From Gammaproteobacteria bacterium (GTDB taxonomy: Bacteria; Pseudomonadota; Gammaproteobacteria; JABCZS01), in NCBI GenBank assembly GCA_013289605.1, contig JABCZS010000005.1, forward strand, positions 29,850 to 93,849: 64,000 nucleotides of DNA, in the 5' to 3' direction. The notes under the pieces are model-generated. The model made no database searches and was not told where the DNA came from. It worked only from the letters and a program-made list of their open reading frames with translations. The position numbers and the translations under genes were made by a program. Below are positions 63,668 through 64,000 of the stretch, piece after piece (the first letter of the stretch is position 1; each line of letters starts with the position of its first letter).

Positions 63668-64000
63668 TCAGGCCTTCGGCCTTAAAGCTACCCAGCATTT
63701 GAGATGTTAAAAGAAGTGGGTGTCTTATTTCTTGTTGCTTATAAAGAAGAATATGTTTGGGATTAAACTCATCTCACGCGCTTTCAGCGCTATGATATTT
63801 TTATTTTCATACCCAGGGTTGCGGCGCTAAGAGCGCCTCCACCCTGGGCTGGATACGGTCAGGCCTACGGCCTTAAAGCTACCCAGCATTTGAGATGTTA
63901 AAAGAAGTGGGTGTCTTATTTCTTGTTGCTTATAAAGAAGAATATGTTTGGGATTAAACTCATCTCACGCGCTTTCAGCGCTATGATATTTTTATTTTCA
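63668..64000. repeat. 191-bp tandem direct repeat, cut by the window end
   Basis: TCAGGCCTTCGGCCTTAAAG begins at 63668 and recurs (one base changed to CTACGG) at 63859, and the two copies match through 64000. Each unit has a long hairpin, CCCAGGGTTGCGGCGCT and AGCGCCTCCACCCTGGG. A 25-codon frame from ATG 63752 or so runs into the hairpin, but it looks like repeat translation rather than a gene. At least two units; the second continues past the window. Confidence 0.88.

Noticed and set aside
63752..63840. 25-codon frame (MFGIKLISRAF...) in the tandem repeat
   Set aside because: Short, ends in the repeat hairpin and recurs with the repeat; typical of translated dispersed repeats.

Overview
The window reads as a chromosomal segment of a moderately AT-rich gammaproteobacterium. 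Supporting signs are gene orders typical of that class (rpsP-rimM-trmD-rplS, ampD-ampE, ribF-ileS-lspA-ispH, sdhCDAB-sucABCD divergent from gltA), a bifunctional HisB, a long-form HisG, an Asp-ligated SdhB [2Fe-2S] motif and an LpxO-type lipid A hydroxylase. A Ulp1/C48-like cysteine protease, a 1,848-residue coiled-coil/membrane protein, an internally repeated orphan protein, many dispersed hairpin repeats and four toxin-antitoxin loci in under 28 kb suggest a host-associated lineage near Legionellales/Coxiellaceae. That placement is inference; nothing here fixes the genus.

Layout. 1-9 kb: 3' truncated dsbC (-), a MITE-like element, a fasciclin protein, the ribosomal/tRNA-methylase operon, two CPA2 antiporters and an OprP-like porin (-). 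8.6-16 kb: ampDE, then the pyruvate dehydrogenase operon aceE-aceF-lpdA. 16-18 kb: an orphan helical protein (-) and a brnTA module whose toxin gene has two frameshifts. 18-25 kb: complete his operon hisGDCBHAF(IE), split by a hairpin repeat between hisH and hisA. 25-32 kb: higBA (-) and the giant protein. 32-38 kb: minimal putA, a GNAT/RHH toxin-antitoxin pair (-), brnQ behind an IlvL-like attenuation leader, and lpxO (-). 38-44 kb: S1/P1 nuclease and ribF-ileS-lspA-ispH. 44-49.3 kb: an accessory stretch with vapBC, the Ulp1-like protease, an orphan pilin, a small acidic protein with alanine dehydrogenase, and a 440-residue protein made of three repeats. 49.3-61 kb: gltA (-), a repeat-rich gap, and the TCA operon sdhCDAB-sucABCD. 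61-64 kb: a repeat array, tRNA-Val and tRNA-Asp, ppiD with a clear terminator, and the start of a 191-bp tandem repeat.

How it fits together. Central carbon metabolism is well represented: PDH feeds acetyl-CoA to GltA, and SdhCDAB, 2-oxoglutarate dehydrogenase and succinyl-CoA synthetase form one transcription unit. The single lpdA next to aceEF probably supplies E3 to both dehydrogenase complexes. PutA (proline to glutamate), Ald (alanine/pyruvate) and BrnQ (branched-chain amino acid uptake) point to amino acids as carbon and nitrogen sources. Envelope genes (ampDE, lspA, lpxO, dsbC, ppiD, porin) are housekeeping or surface-modifying.

The most interesting parts are the candidate effectors at 44.9-49.3 kb, which end in similar Ser/aromatic C-termini; the giant protein at 26-32 kb; the attenuator on a transporter gene rather than a biosynthetic operon; and the repeat families, including two arrays with the same 46-bp period but different linkers.
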